Positions 1 through 10,386 of a stretch of 64,000 nt of DNA are shown here, piece after piece. Location: positions 6,634,001 to 6,698,000 of the forward strand of contig CM073193.1 in NCBI GenBank assembly GCA_037042915.1. The letters are read 5' to 3'. The notes below the pieces were generated by a model, which saw only the letters and a program-made list of their open reading frames with translations, was not told where the DNA came from and did not search any database. The translations under genes were made by a program, and so were the position numbers. The stretch's first letter is position 1; each line of letters starts with the position of its first letter. The stretch comes from Auricularia sp. M13. Its lineage: Eukaryota > Basidiomycota > Agaricomycetes > Auriculariales > Auriculariaceae.

Positions 1-39
1 GCATGGCGGCAAAAACTCTTGTCAGAGTCATCGTGAGCC

Positions 40-3000
40 ATGGCTGCACTCGATGGCAAGCTCAAGCGCGTCGTGGCCAGGCTGGCTAACGCGCCCTCCA
101 TCTCCCTGCCCACGGATTATCCCCGCCCGTCTGGATCGCACAAGCTCATTGCAGCCTCGCACACGGGAGCCCTGCACGCCCCGACCGTCGTGGCGCTCAA
201 TGAACTGGCGCGTTACAAGCCCGAGGACGAGGCTGGGGACAGCCCAACGGCGGCAGAAGACAGCACGACCACCCACGCCCACATCCTGCTGGCCGCGTTT
301 GTGGTCGCTCTGCATCGCTACACCGGCGACACGACCCTTGTCGTCGCAGTCGGCGACGTGCTGGTCAAGGTCGACATCGAGCCCAGCGATCCGTTCTGGG
401 CCGTTCTAAGACGCGTCCAGTTTGCTCTGCGCGAGGCCGCAGAGGACAAGGTCCCGTTCGAGGACGTTCGACGCGCTCTCGGCCGCACCGACGACACCGA
501 CGCGCTTTTCCGCGTGCATTTTGGCGAAGAGGAGCCCGACAACATCGCCGTCGACCTCGCCGTTGCTCTCGTGCCTGGGCACCGCGTCCATGTCGCCTAC
601 AACTCGCTTCTCTTCTCGGCAGCACGCGCTGCTCTCGTTCTCGAACAGCTCGAATTGCTAGTTCATGGTGCAGCCAAAGACCCCATGGTAGCTATCGGAA
701 CGATGTCCATGCGCACTCCCGGCGTGCCCCTTCCCGACTCGCGCGCAGATTTGCATTGGTGCGGCTGGATGGGTGCGATCACCGATGTCTTCTCGCGCAA
801 CGCAAAGGCGCATCCAGACAGGCCTTGTGTCGTCCAGTCAATTCCCACCGATGGCCCAGTAGAGAAGCAGCATCGACAAACCTACTCATATGGTGAAATA
901 CGGCATGCATCCAACGTCGTCGCCCATGCGCTTCTGGCCGCTGGCGTCAAACGAGAGGAAGTGGTCATGATCTATGCGCACCGCAGCGTAGAGCTTGTAG
1001 TTGCTGTCATGGGAGTTTTGAAGGCGGGAGCGACATTTTCGGTCATCGGTGAGTCTTTGATTTCGGATGTGGCCACCACTATTTAAATTAAGTCTTTCAT
1101 TAGATCCTGCTTATCCACCAGCGCGGCAGACTGTCTATCTGAAGGTCGCCGCGCCCCGTGCCCTCGTTGTGCTCTCTGGCGCTGGAGAGATTTTGCCGCC
1201 CGTGAGAGAGTTTATCTCTCAGAACCTGCAGATCCGCACAGAACTTCCCGTGTCATTACCATTAGGGGGACCTCTGGCATCGTTTGCCCATCTCGCCGAC
1301 ACGGATCCTCATGTGGTGCTTGGCCCCGATAGCATAGGCACTCTGTCCTTCACCAGCGGGAGCACTGGCATCCCGAAGGGCGTGCGTGGTCGTCACTTCA
1401 GTCTGACGCACTTCTTCCCTTGGATGGGCGAGCGGTTTGGTCTTGGCCCGCATTCGCGTTTCACGATGCTCAGTGGAATAGCTCATGATCCTATTCAGCG
1501 AGACAGTACGTTGGCGTCTGGATAATAATGTTTATTTGTGCTCTGACATAGACCGAAGTGTTCACGCCGCTATTCTTCGGTGCTGAGCTACACGTTCCGA
1601 CGGCAGACGACATCGGCACTCCTGGCCGTTTGGCGGAATGGATGGCGTCTTGCGGTGCGACGGTCACCCATCTGACACCTGCAATGGGTCAGCTGCTCTC
1701 CGCGCAAGCGACCGCCTCCATTCCATCCCTGGCCAATGCGTTCTTCGTCGGGGACATCCTCACCAAGCGCGATGTTGGGCGACTGCAGGCGCTGGCACCC
1801 AACGCGCGGGTTATCAACATGTACGGCACAACGGAAACGCAGCGTGCAGTCTCGTACTACGCCGTTCCGCCGCGCGCGGAGGAGCCAGGGTTTCTCGCGA
1901 CGACGAAGGACGTCCTTCCCGCGGGCTCGGGCATGGTCGACGTCCAGCTGCTTGTCGTCAACCGCTTCGACCGCACGATTCCCTGCGGAGTCGGCGAAGT
2001 CGGCGAGATCTATGTCCGCTCGGGCGGGCTGGCCGAGGGCTACTTGGACGCGGAGGCGACCGCCGCGAAGTTTGTTCCCAACTGGTTCGCTGAGGGCGTG
2101 ACCTATCCCGACACCATCGCGCATCCGCCGAATAGCCTGCCGGGGCCGGAAGCGCGTTACTGGCGCGGCGTGCGCGACCGTATGTACCGCACGGGCGACC
2201 TTGGTCGTTACCAGCCCGACGGCGGTGTCGAGTGCACTGGGCGCGCGGACGACCAGGTCAAGATCCGCGGATTCCGTATTGAGCTGGGCGAGATCGACAC
2301 GCATCTCAGCCAACACCCGCTTGTACGCGAGAACGTCACGCTCGTCCGGAGAGATAAGTTCGAGGAGAAGGTGCTCATCAGCTATATCGTTCCGCTCCCT
2401 GGAAGCGACCTGGAAGCGTTCGAGAGTAGCGATGACGAGGCCGCTGCAACCGGTGGACCGAGGCGGTATCGGCGGCTCATCCGCGATATTCGGGAATACC
2501 TGAAGAAAAAGCTGCCTAGCTATAGCGTGCCAACAGGTAAGAAAATGCCTGGAAGGTACACAGAACATCCTCTGATCACCATGTAGTCATCGTTCCCCTC
2601 GCTCGCATGCCACTGAATCCCAATGGCAAGATCGACAAGCCGCACTGCCCTTCCCGGACACGGCTTTGGGTTCCTCGAGCGCGAAGCAGACGGAAAACTG
2701 ACGCCGACGCAACAAGCCGTCCGTGACATATGGGCAGCTCTTTTGCCAGCCACGGCCGCAGCTTCCATCGGTCTTGACGATTCGTTCTTCGATCTGGGCG
2801 GTCACTCGATCCTCGCGACCCGCTTGGTTTTCGAGCTGCGCAACTCGCTTGGAACACCCGCGCCTCTCGGCCTGGTCTTCGCACACCCCACATTGCGCGC
2901 GCTGTCCGATGCGGTTGACGCGCTGCGCGGCAGCGATTTGGGCCTTACCTTCCCCGCCACGCCAGCCCCTGCAGAAGCAGCGTATGCTGCAGACGCAGAT

Positions 3001-4392
3001 GCCCTCATCGCCCGCCTCGAGAGCTCGTACGCGCCACCGCCCGCCGATTTTGCGTCGGCGGGGAAGCGGCTGACTGTGTTGCTAACGGGCGCGACGGGCT
3101 TCTTGGGCGCGTATGTGCTGCGCGACTTGCTGTCACGGCCAGCGCGTGTCGCCAAAGTCATCTGTCTTGTGCGGGCTAACGATGACAAGGCTGGTTTCGA
3201 GCGGTTGCGCGCGTCTTGCGAGGATCGTGGTGTCTGGGACAAGACGTGGGAGGCGGACGGCCGCGTGCAAGTGGTGCTTGGCGACCTGGCGAGTGACAAG
3301 TGGTCATTGCGGAACGACGTGTGGATGCGTCTGGCCAACGAAGTTGACACCATTATACACAATGGCGCCTTGGTACGCGAGGATCGCAGCGATGAGTTCC
3401 ATGATTGCTGAGCTGATCTTTACGCGCATGCAGGTGCACTGGGTGTATCCCTATGAGAAGTTGCGGGCCGCCAACGTGGCAGGAACGTTGGTTGCGCTGC
3501 GCTTGGCCGCAACTGGTCGACCGAAGCTGCTTTGCTTTGTGTCTTCCACATCCGCGCTGGACACAGAGCACTATGTGCGTCTCCCTGGCGCTGTAAGAGA
3601 GGATGATCCGCTGGATGGTGCGCGTACTGGTCTCAAGGTCGGCTATGGCCAAACGAAGTGGGTCGCGGAGCGCGTGCTTATGGAAGCTGCCCGGCGCGGT
3701 CTTGGTGTCCGGATTGTCCGACCTGGCTATGTGTTGGGTGACTCTACGACGGCTGGTGAGCGACAAATCTCCTCTCGCTCACGCTCAATGCTCACCTGAT
3801 TATCAGTAACGAACACGGACGACTTCATCTGGCGGCTAGTCAAGGGATGCATACAAATCGGCTTCGTGCCCGATATTGGCAACGCCGTGAACATGGTCCC
3901 GTCGACCGTGTCGCGACCGTCACTGCCCTGGCAGGAATCCTGCCGCCCGAATCAACGTCGAATGCCACGGTATTGCATCTAGAGGGCACCCCGCGCGTTA
4001 CGTTCAACTTCTTGTTGGGATCTCTCGCGCGGTTCGGTTACGCTGTCCAACAATGCGAATACCTCGTCTGGCGTGCTGCGCTCGATCGCGGGGCGGCTGT
4101 GGACAACGCACTGTTCCCATTGCTGCATTTCGTACTGGACGACCTGCCTACCAGCACGCAGGCACCGGCGTTGGACGATAGCAACACCCGTGCGCTTTTA
4201 CAGCGCAGTGGCGACGAAATACGGAGCGCTGGTGGCGTGTCGCTCGAGCTGCTTGGGCAATACCTCGCTTGGCTTGTTCGCGCGGGCTTCCTGCCGCCGC
4301 CTCCGGAGGGTTCTCGCGGGGACGATGTGCTCAAACTGCCGGTACTTGCTGAATCCGGAGCAACGCGCGCCGTTGGGCGTAGTGGCGTCTGA
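40..4392 (+). CDS. LYS2: L-2-aminoadipate reductase (Lys2), NRPS-like
   Basis: The product reduces alpha-aminoadipate to its semialdehyde in fungal lysine synthesis. The order is adenylation domain, carrier domain, reductase domain. I see the adenylation motif [12 protein letters not shown] and [12 protein letters not shown], the carrier serine in [11 protein letters not shown], the Rossmann motif GATGFLG and the reductase Tyr-Lys pair in GYGQTKW. Introns are 1049-1103, 1506-1558, 2537-2586, 3373-3433 and 3756-3806; each restores the conserved reading. The spliced product is about 1,360 residues, close to the family's usual 1,390-1,420. The frame breaks three times, near 2643, 2697 and 3901, each fitting one missing base, while conserved sequence continues on both sides (for example KIDKP then ALPFPDT). 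I infer sequencing errors. The ATG at 40 has a good context and begins the usual short N-terminal extension. It converges on the aldolase gene with 122 bp between. Confidence 0.93.
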
Positions 4393-4514
4393 ATCTAACG
4401 TGTTACACTATGGTGGATCTGTGGGTTGCAATCTTGCTCGCAAAAGTACAAATAATATTTCCTTCCACATCCATCCGATCTGCGTGTGCGGTTTACACAG
4501 TGAAGACGATACAT

Positions 4515-5611
4515 TTATTCAGGGTCAGGAAGTGACTTCTCCAGGGCGATCAGCTCATCGAGCCATTTGGTGTGAGGACTCTGCTGCAGCTTCTCCTCGC
4601 TTGCAACACTCAGTGGCCCCCGAACAGCACCGTTCCCATAGCCAAAGCCGCGATTGACAATGGCCTTGACACCTCCTATACCGCCCAAGCTTGGTAACAG
4701 CCCAGTCGGCGTGAACAAAGAGGTCTTGAATCTTCTTCGCCTCGTCCATCTTGCCCTCCTTCCATGACTTGTAGAGTTTGACGGAAGCTCGGGGCGCGAT
4801 GTTGGCCACAGCAATGATGCCTCCTGCGGAGCCAGCGAGTAGCGAAGGCAGGAGCGTATCGGCTCGGCCAATGAAGGGCGAGAACAGGGAGAGAGGGAAT
4901 TGCGTGGTCAAGCGAGCTAGCTTGCCGATCTGGCCACAGGAGAGCTTGACTCCCACGATTGAAGGTTCCTCTGCCAGCGTGGAGAGAATGTCAGAGTCGA
5001 GGTCTATCCCAGCCGTAACGACTGGGAAGTTGTAGATCATGGTAGGAATCGGTGAGCCTTGGGCCACCTATCGTTGATCCTCAGCATGAGATCGGGTCAT
5101 GCTTTACTAGACACGTACCTCACGATGGAAGCGCACGATGGCCTCAGGCGTCATTGCAGGCGTCCATGTCTACAACTCGCGTGAGTACCATCTCAGATTA
5201 CGTATGCGCTGGCTTCGTCCGTACCGATGGCGTGAGAACAAGAGCCCACTCTGCGCCAGCTTCTGCAGCCTCCGCGCACAGTATGCGGGTCTCGCGAGTC
5301 GACTGGGCGCCGGTGCCCGCGATGATGCGCACGTGACAGAAACCAGCGTCGTCCAGTGTCTTCCGCGTGTGGCGGATGGCGCGCGAGCGTTCCTCGTGCG
5401 ACAGATGCTGGGCCTCGCCGTTGCTGCCCTGAACCAGGATGCCAGTCACGCCGCCACGGGCCAGGCGCAGGACATGGGCAGAGATCGCTTCGAGATCAAG
5501 CTCATCGTCGGGCGTGAAGAACAGGACTGCTGGCACGTAGATGCCAGGTGGCGGCGGGCGCGGTCTCGCGGCGACGGGGTTACTGGCCTGAGCCTCGCAG
5601 CTGGTAGGCAT
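4515..5611 (-). CDS. DapA-family aldolase (4-hydroxy-2-oxoglutarate / 2-keto-3-deoxy acid aldolase type)
   Basis: This is a class I aldolase of the dihydrodipicolinate synthase superfamily, a TIM barrel forming a Schiff base on lysine. Exons are 5611-5225, 5169-5119 and 5067-4515. Visible motifs are GGVTGILVQGSNGEAQHL near the N-terminus, the tyrosine-bearing IYNFP, and the catalytic lysine in GVKLSCGQ, a form typical of eukaryotic HOGA-like and fungal keto-deoxy-sugar-acid aldolases. The ATG at 5611 follows a stop in frame and gives a short proline-rich leader. The frame shifts once near 4691, between TKLG and GIGG, fitting one extra base. The product is about 320 residues, a normal length. 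Fungi make lysine through alpha-aminoadipate, so the neighbouring LYS2 does not imply a diaminopimelate route; the substrate is not decided by the sequence. Confidence 0.85.
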
Positions 5612-6002
5612 GATTATGCAGCACGGTGACCGTTGGAACGGCAAGGGCGACGGGCGATCATGATTCCTCCTGGACGCTCATCCGGGCCGGCAACTGGTCC
5701 GCATGACACGCCGTTTGTTGAGGTGTGTACTTCATCTCGGACAAACTCTACACAGTGACTATTTACACCAAGAACTCAAATACATCAACTGCGAAGATCT
5801 TGGCAGGACGAAGAGGATTCATCGACGCACTGCGCAGGCCGATAGTCGTTACGAATTGGTTACGAACAGGGTCTGCTTCTCCGTTGCCGTTCTTGCGACC
5901 TTGGGCGGCAGTGGGAGCGGCAAACTCGAATTGGCGCCACCGGCGACGTGAGCGGCCTTGTAGTTGCCCGTAAGATGTACGACGGACAGGATCTCTCCTT
6001 TG

Positions 6003-6146
6003 TCAATGTGGGGTGTCCGTTGGCGCGAACAGCGAGCGTGGCGACTTCGCGGACACTGGCCGTTTCCCGGCCAGAGACGATGCCATGACTGCGGAGAGGA
6101 CGGCAAGGGAGAACAAATATATTATGCTTCGCCTTTCTCTTCTCAT
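6003..6146 (-). CDS. Possible small secreted peptide
   Basis: A 47-codon frame begins at 6146 with arginines followed by the hydrophobic run IIYLFSLAVLSAVMASSLAG, which resembles a signal peptide. A TATA-like GTATAAAAG lies just upstream on the same strand. After the stop, an adjoining frame continues for about 50 more codons (to 5849) with similar composition, so the real product may be longer if a base is missing near 6005. The TATA element is so close that transcription might start downstream of the first ATG. No family is recognised. Confidence 0.22.
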   Translation of the reverse strand: MRRERRSIIYLFSLAVLSAVMASSLAGKRPVSAKSPRSLFAPTDTPH

Positions 6147-6168
6147 TTGGGGCAGGCAGGTGCTCCGT

Positions 6169-6177
6169 CTTTTATAC
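6169..6177 (-). promoter_or_regulatory. TATA-like element
   Basis: The minus strand reads GTATAAAAG here, a good TATA match 23 bp before the ATG of the possible secreted peptide. Confidence 0.3.
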
Positions 6178-6645
6178 CCATGGGCCATGGGTGAGCAGGC
6201 GCTTCCTCATAGCAATGGCTGTAATGCCAAAGTAATAACAAACCTTGCGACGCCAGGGGCGAGCGTAATTGAAGATACTGCTATGCGTTCATGGCTGGCG
6301 AGATATACGGGGATCTGGAGGTCGAGACGGCACAGAGCGCCCAGTGGCGAAACGGCATGGTGGCTCTCAACAAAAATCACCCGATACTTCTACCTCATGT
6401 TCAGACGCGCTTACGCAAAGAGGCGCTCCAAGTGCACTTTACACAGAGTAAGTGCTAGCCACCTAGAATGCCTGCAGAATATCCGTCAAATCTACTTTAC
6501 AAAGCCGTACGGACCCAAACATATGCGATGAATTTGACCCATAACCTCCGTCCATTCACGGATTCCAAGGAGACACCGATGGAACACTCTAAATTATGAG
6601 ACGGCTGTTGAAAGAGGACCGCAAGAGCTCGACATGACGCCTGCG

Positions 6646-7985
6646 TCATATCTCCGAGTATGCGGGCGGCCCGGACGTTGCGCGGCTTTCAAGGTCATCA
6701 CCTACTGAGCTGCCGCCGTCGATGAACGCGTCTCTCCGGCTGTGCAACGCAGCCGGTATTCGGGAGCCAATCAATATGGATGATTTCTCGTTCTGGCTGT
6801 TTGCGTTTTGTGCGCGACAAGCCGTCTCGCTTCCAGAGGGGTCGGCTGGTGTCGACGCGACGACGGGGACAGGATCCATTCCTCGTGAGATTAGTTGCTG
6901 TGCGACGCACCACCGCCTCCGTTGTAAGAAGAGCAAGATGCAGCTTCCCAGCAAGAGTAGCCCCAGCACAACGGGCAGTGCAACGACGAGGGCGAGATTC
7001 TGCTTCCGCGCTCGGGGAGGGTTCTTGGCAGTAGCTCCGCCTGGGCCACCCAACGGGTGAGTGTTTGTCTGTGTCGCCACAGACAGTGATACGTTAGGGC
7101 CTGGTTTATTCTCGCGCGTGGTTGAACCTCCTGAGAGAACGCCTGAACTGACGAATGCGAAGGAGTTGTGGACGCTACGCCGAATCTTCAGGATATGACT
7201 TTGGAGAATAGGGGCACGCTTGTCATACATACCTGCACGAGAACGAGTGGAAGTACTAGCAGCTACAGAATGGGACGATGGGGATGGTGTTGTACCCGAG
7301 CTGGCCGAGAAGGAAGATTTGGCCTCAGGGTCGAAGTTGATGCGGAAGAACTGTCCGATCTCCCTGGTGCGCCTTGTATTGTCCCGGACAGAGCACATGC
7401 CGTGCGTTGCGTCGCCGACACAGAACAGCTCGTATTCACCCTCATCGCAGGGGTTGATGTCATCGTCGAAGAGGTCTTCGGTGTGACACGGGCCGTTGTT
7501 ATCCAGGCAACAGAGAACGATAGAATCGTCCAGTCCCAGTCGTCTCGGCCAGTGCGACTGAACGATATCGTCAAGAGCGAACTGAAGTCCCCCAGATGCG
7601 ACTGGGGACACGCCGAATGGGCCGACCACCCTTGTAAACGCAGCACAGGGAATTCCATCGATGGGGAGGAATGGGATATCCCGCAGGCCACAGAACCTGC
7701 AGAGGAGATGCAAGAGGCAAAATCGGGGAATGCGTCAACGCAATCGCCATTAGTGAGACGACATTTTGCTTGCCGGTCAACTCGACAGCAGGGAAAATTG
7801 ATTCCAGAGAGATTTGCGGTGATAGTATCCAAAGCGGACTGCACGGACGCTGCGCACTCGATGGCCGCGACAAGCGGTTTGGACGTCAACACGACGGCAC
7901 AGATAAGGCAGACGAACGTCCTCAGGCCAGGCCATAAAAGTGGCATGGTGTATCGGAGTACCTGTATTACCCATTCAGCGGGCAT
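6646..7985 (-). CDS. Cys-rich single-pass membrane protein with PPxY tail (paralogue A)
   Basis: I do not recognise a named family. The order is: signal peptide (TFVCLICAVVLTSKPLVAA), an ectodomain with paired cysteines (FPCCR, VLCCLD, FCVGDATHGMC), a Ser/Thr-rich stalk, a membrane helix (LALVVALPVVLGLLLLGSC), an arginine stop-transfer, and a cytoplasmic tail ending PPAYSEI. The PPxY motif is the usual ligand of WW domains, as in Rsp5/Nedd4 ubiquitin ligases. A second ATG at 7946 gives a cleaner signal peptide. An intron probably lies near 7230-7120. The frame breaks once near 7680 inside the conserved SAGSVACG segment. A paralogue with the same order lies at 16839-18100 on the other strand: SAGSVACG aligns with AAGVKACG, and the second CC motif, the late GDxxHG(M/I)CS motif and the PPxY tail also align. 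Confidence 0.65.
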
Positions 7986-8445
7986 ATAGGCGGATTCTTG
8001 TTATTGTCAGGCGTACCTATAGGCAGAAGCTTGTTATTCGCGAAGACTCTGAGGTGTGAAGGACGGAGAAGTAGGTAAATCTACTGTAGTGAGTGTGCGA
8101 TGACCTCTCATGGGTCGCGGGTCGAGCAGGCCGGTGTGTGGGTGATTGTACGGATGAGGTGGGTGATATATCGCGCCCGTAAACGGGACCGACGGTTTTC
8201 TCTGGCCCAATCTATGATGCTGATGAACCACTCCCGAGAAATGAAGCTTATACCGAATAAGGCTGGTTCAGCCACCAAGCAAGTTGGCGGCACCAGTAGA
8301 GAGCATCCTCTTGACGATAAAACGGCCCCGAAGAAACCAGTAAGTGTCACATCGGCATGATCCGGAGGGTCAATCAGAACTTGTGAGTACTAGATAACTA
8401 CTTGCATAGACCGCCGTGGCGCGTGAATCTACAGATGAGAAATAT
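7986..8445. other. Intergenic, nothing recognised
   Basis: This is the promoter side of paralogue A and the 3' side of the dehydrogenase. It holds only short unconvincing frames. Confidence 0.5.
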
Positions 8446-10065
8446 TCAGGTTCTGATAACAATCTTGACAGCATCCCTGAGCATCCTCGGAGTCAGTTGA
8501 TAGGTCGTGCGTCGAAGGAACACCGCGTACCGAGTCTCCATCTTGTCCAGTGCCTCCTGATATTGCTCAAGTGTGTATACATTAGACACCTTGCAAGAGT
8601 TCAGCTCAGAGATATACTAAGAAAACCATTCTTACCATGCCCTTGACTTTGACCTTGCCACTATCTAGATATGCCACGGCCCGGGGAAAGCATAGGGTCT
8701 GCGAAAACGATGCGATGATCTGCTCGATTTCTTTAGTACCAGCGTGCACACTTTCCATTGGTCCATTGGAAACGAGGGTGCAACGGACCTTGATCTCCTC
8801 GCGGAAAATCCTCGCCGGAGGCCATGACACCAAGGCTTTCTCGTCGTAAACACCGTAGAGCATGAGGGTGCCGCCTCGCCTCACATAGTTGAGCGCAATA
8901 TTGGCGAGTCGCTCTGCCCCAGATGCTTCAACCTGCGACCATGAGCCATTGTGGGTGACGATGAGCGCGAGGACTTACAACCACATCGAAGCCAAGCGGA
9001 TTTTCGGCTGCGATCCTGTCCCAGGCCGCGGCGGGAGACTGGCGGTCGATCTCGTAATACACATCTGCTGCCTCAAGCTTGCGGGCGGTATCCAGTTTGA
9101 CTCCCTTGTTTGAGGCGATGGCGACTTTGCTGGCTCCATTGAGCTTTAGCAGTTGGGCGAGAATGAGCCCAGTAGGGCCGGATCCGAGGACCAAAGCTTC
9201 AATTCCGACGTCGGGCCTGAGTTGATCTAGGCCGTGGACAGCACACGCGGCAGATTCAAGCAGCGTTGCGTCCTCGTCGGCGAGGTTATGAATGCGATAT
9301 ACCTGAGTCAAATTTCAACAACAGATTCGATAGGATTCGGTGGATGCTCACCTTCTTTGTGGACTTCGATGCGTGATGAGCGATATTTTCCGAAAGCAGG
9401 TCAGTAAACTTACAAAGTAAGATATTCAGCAAAACCGCCATTGAACTGAATGCCAACGGCACCGAAGGAGGTGCAATACAGGGGCTTGCCGCGCCTACAG
9501 AAGAAACAGTCGTCACACTGAAATGCACAGTTTTCAGCAGCAAGAAGCAGAAGACCAGCAGGTAGTAAGGCGCTCACGACGACGGAGCAGTCAGCCACGA
9601 TCCGATCTCCAAGCTTGAAGTTCTTGACGTTCTTGCCCAGGGCAGCGATAGTCCCAACAGGCTCATGTCCGGGCACAATCTGGGTGACTGGACCTTCAGA
9701 GCATGTTTCGGAGCTTGATGTGCAACTGGTACTGACCGGGAACTTGACGTTGAAACCGCCGCGATGAATGTGTGCGTCGGTGCCACAGATGCCTTAGTTT
9801 CCCGATCAGCACAGGGAAATAAAGTACCGCAAGCTCTCAACATACCACAGAAGTTCACTGCAGCACAGCGATAAGCAACATGAGAGCCAGCTCAGCTTCC
9901 AAGCGCACCCTTCATGAGCACATCGTCATCGCCCACCGTCGGGACCGCAATTTCTTTAACAGCAAGTTGTTCGGCCTACAAAGAGCGTCAATTCCGTGCT
10001 GGGTAACCAAGAAAACCGCATACAGCATCGTAAAGCACCGCGCGCATCGTCTTGGGTACGCTCAT
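8446..10065 (-). CDS. Zinc-dependent medium-chain dehydrogenase (sorbitol/arabinitol dehydrogenase type)
   Basis: It oxidises a polyol or alcohol with NAD(P), a soluble enzyme by family. From ATG 10065 it starts [13 protein letters not shown]. Visible parts are the catalytic zinc cysteine in [16 protein letters not shown], the zinc His-Glu in VPGHEP, the structural zinc cluster [15 protein letters not shown] and the Rossmann motif LGSGPTGL. At least six short introns are needed; the clear ones interrupt after YDA, after LMK, after NFCG, after VKFP, after DCSVV and after GFDVV. The exon edge around GGFAEY (near 9420-9310) could not be settled. A frame break near 8570 separates VSNVYT from the C-terminal [14 protein letters not shown]. 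Closest known relatives by motif are xylitol, arabinitol and sorbitol dehydrogenases; the exact substrate cannot be read. Confidence 0.85.
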
Positions 10066-10386
10066 GGTTGCAGAAGAGACGTGGCTCAGTCTGAGTCTGA
10101 GCGGTGAGCGTGTCGCCAGCTCCGGGCGGGCCGGTGCGAGAACCGCATGACCGTATTGGATCTTGGACGCCTTCGCGATCCGTGTGATAGTCGCTCTACA
10201 TAGCGGGGCACGGGCCAGCTAGAGACGCACGGTCGGACTGGAAGTGTAGAAGGAGCAAGCCCCGAAAAGCGTGTCAACTCCGCTTTTACCATCACGATCA
10301 CACGCCCTTACGACTTCCGTCAAAGTTTAAAGAAAAGCATTAGATTTTGATTCCCATCGTCCGTCTACAGTAAAAGCGCGACTCTA
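10066..10386. other. Intergenic between two minus-strand genes
   Basis: The stretch serves as the 3' end of RPN1 and the promoter of the dehydrogenase. No clear TATA box or gene was seen. Confidence 0.5.

Larger units (their letters stand above)
5612..6645. other. Intergenic, no confident gene
   Basis: Open frames here are short and none shows family resemblance. The only coding-like piece is a possible short secreted peptide on the minus strand, listed separately. Nothing repetitive was seen. Confidence 0.4.

Noticed and set aside
1588-2568. 326-codon frame on the minus strand
   Set aside because: It is antisense to the conserved adenylation domain of LYS2 and has an Arg-rich shadow composition.
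40-4392. Non-ribosomal peptide synthetase of a secondary-metabolite cluster
   Set aside because: The A-T-R order and motifs such as HDPIQRD and NGKID are those of Lys2; no other biosynthetic genes adjoin.
40-4392. LYS2 as a pseudogene
   Set aside because: All three breaks are single missing bases with conserved sequence on both sides, and the same kind of error occurs in essential genes nearby.
4515-5611. Bacterial dihydrodipicolinate synthase gained by transfer
   Set aside because: It has spliceosomal introns and the eukaryotic HOGA-like active-site form; nothing else bacterial is linked.
7168-7989. 273-codon frame on the plus strand
   Set aside because: It is antisense to PPxY paralogue A, whose signal peptide, cysteine boxes and membrane helix match a second gene in the window.
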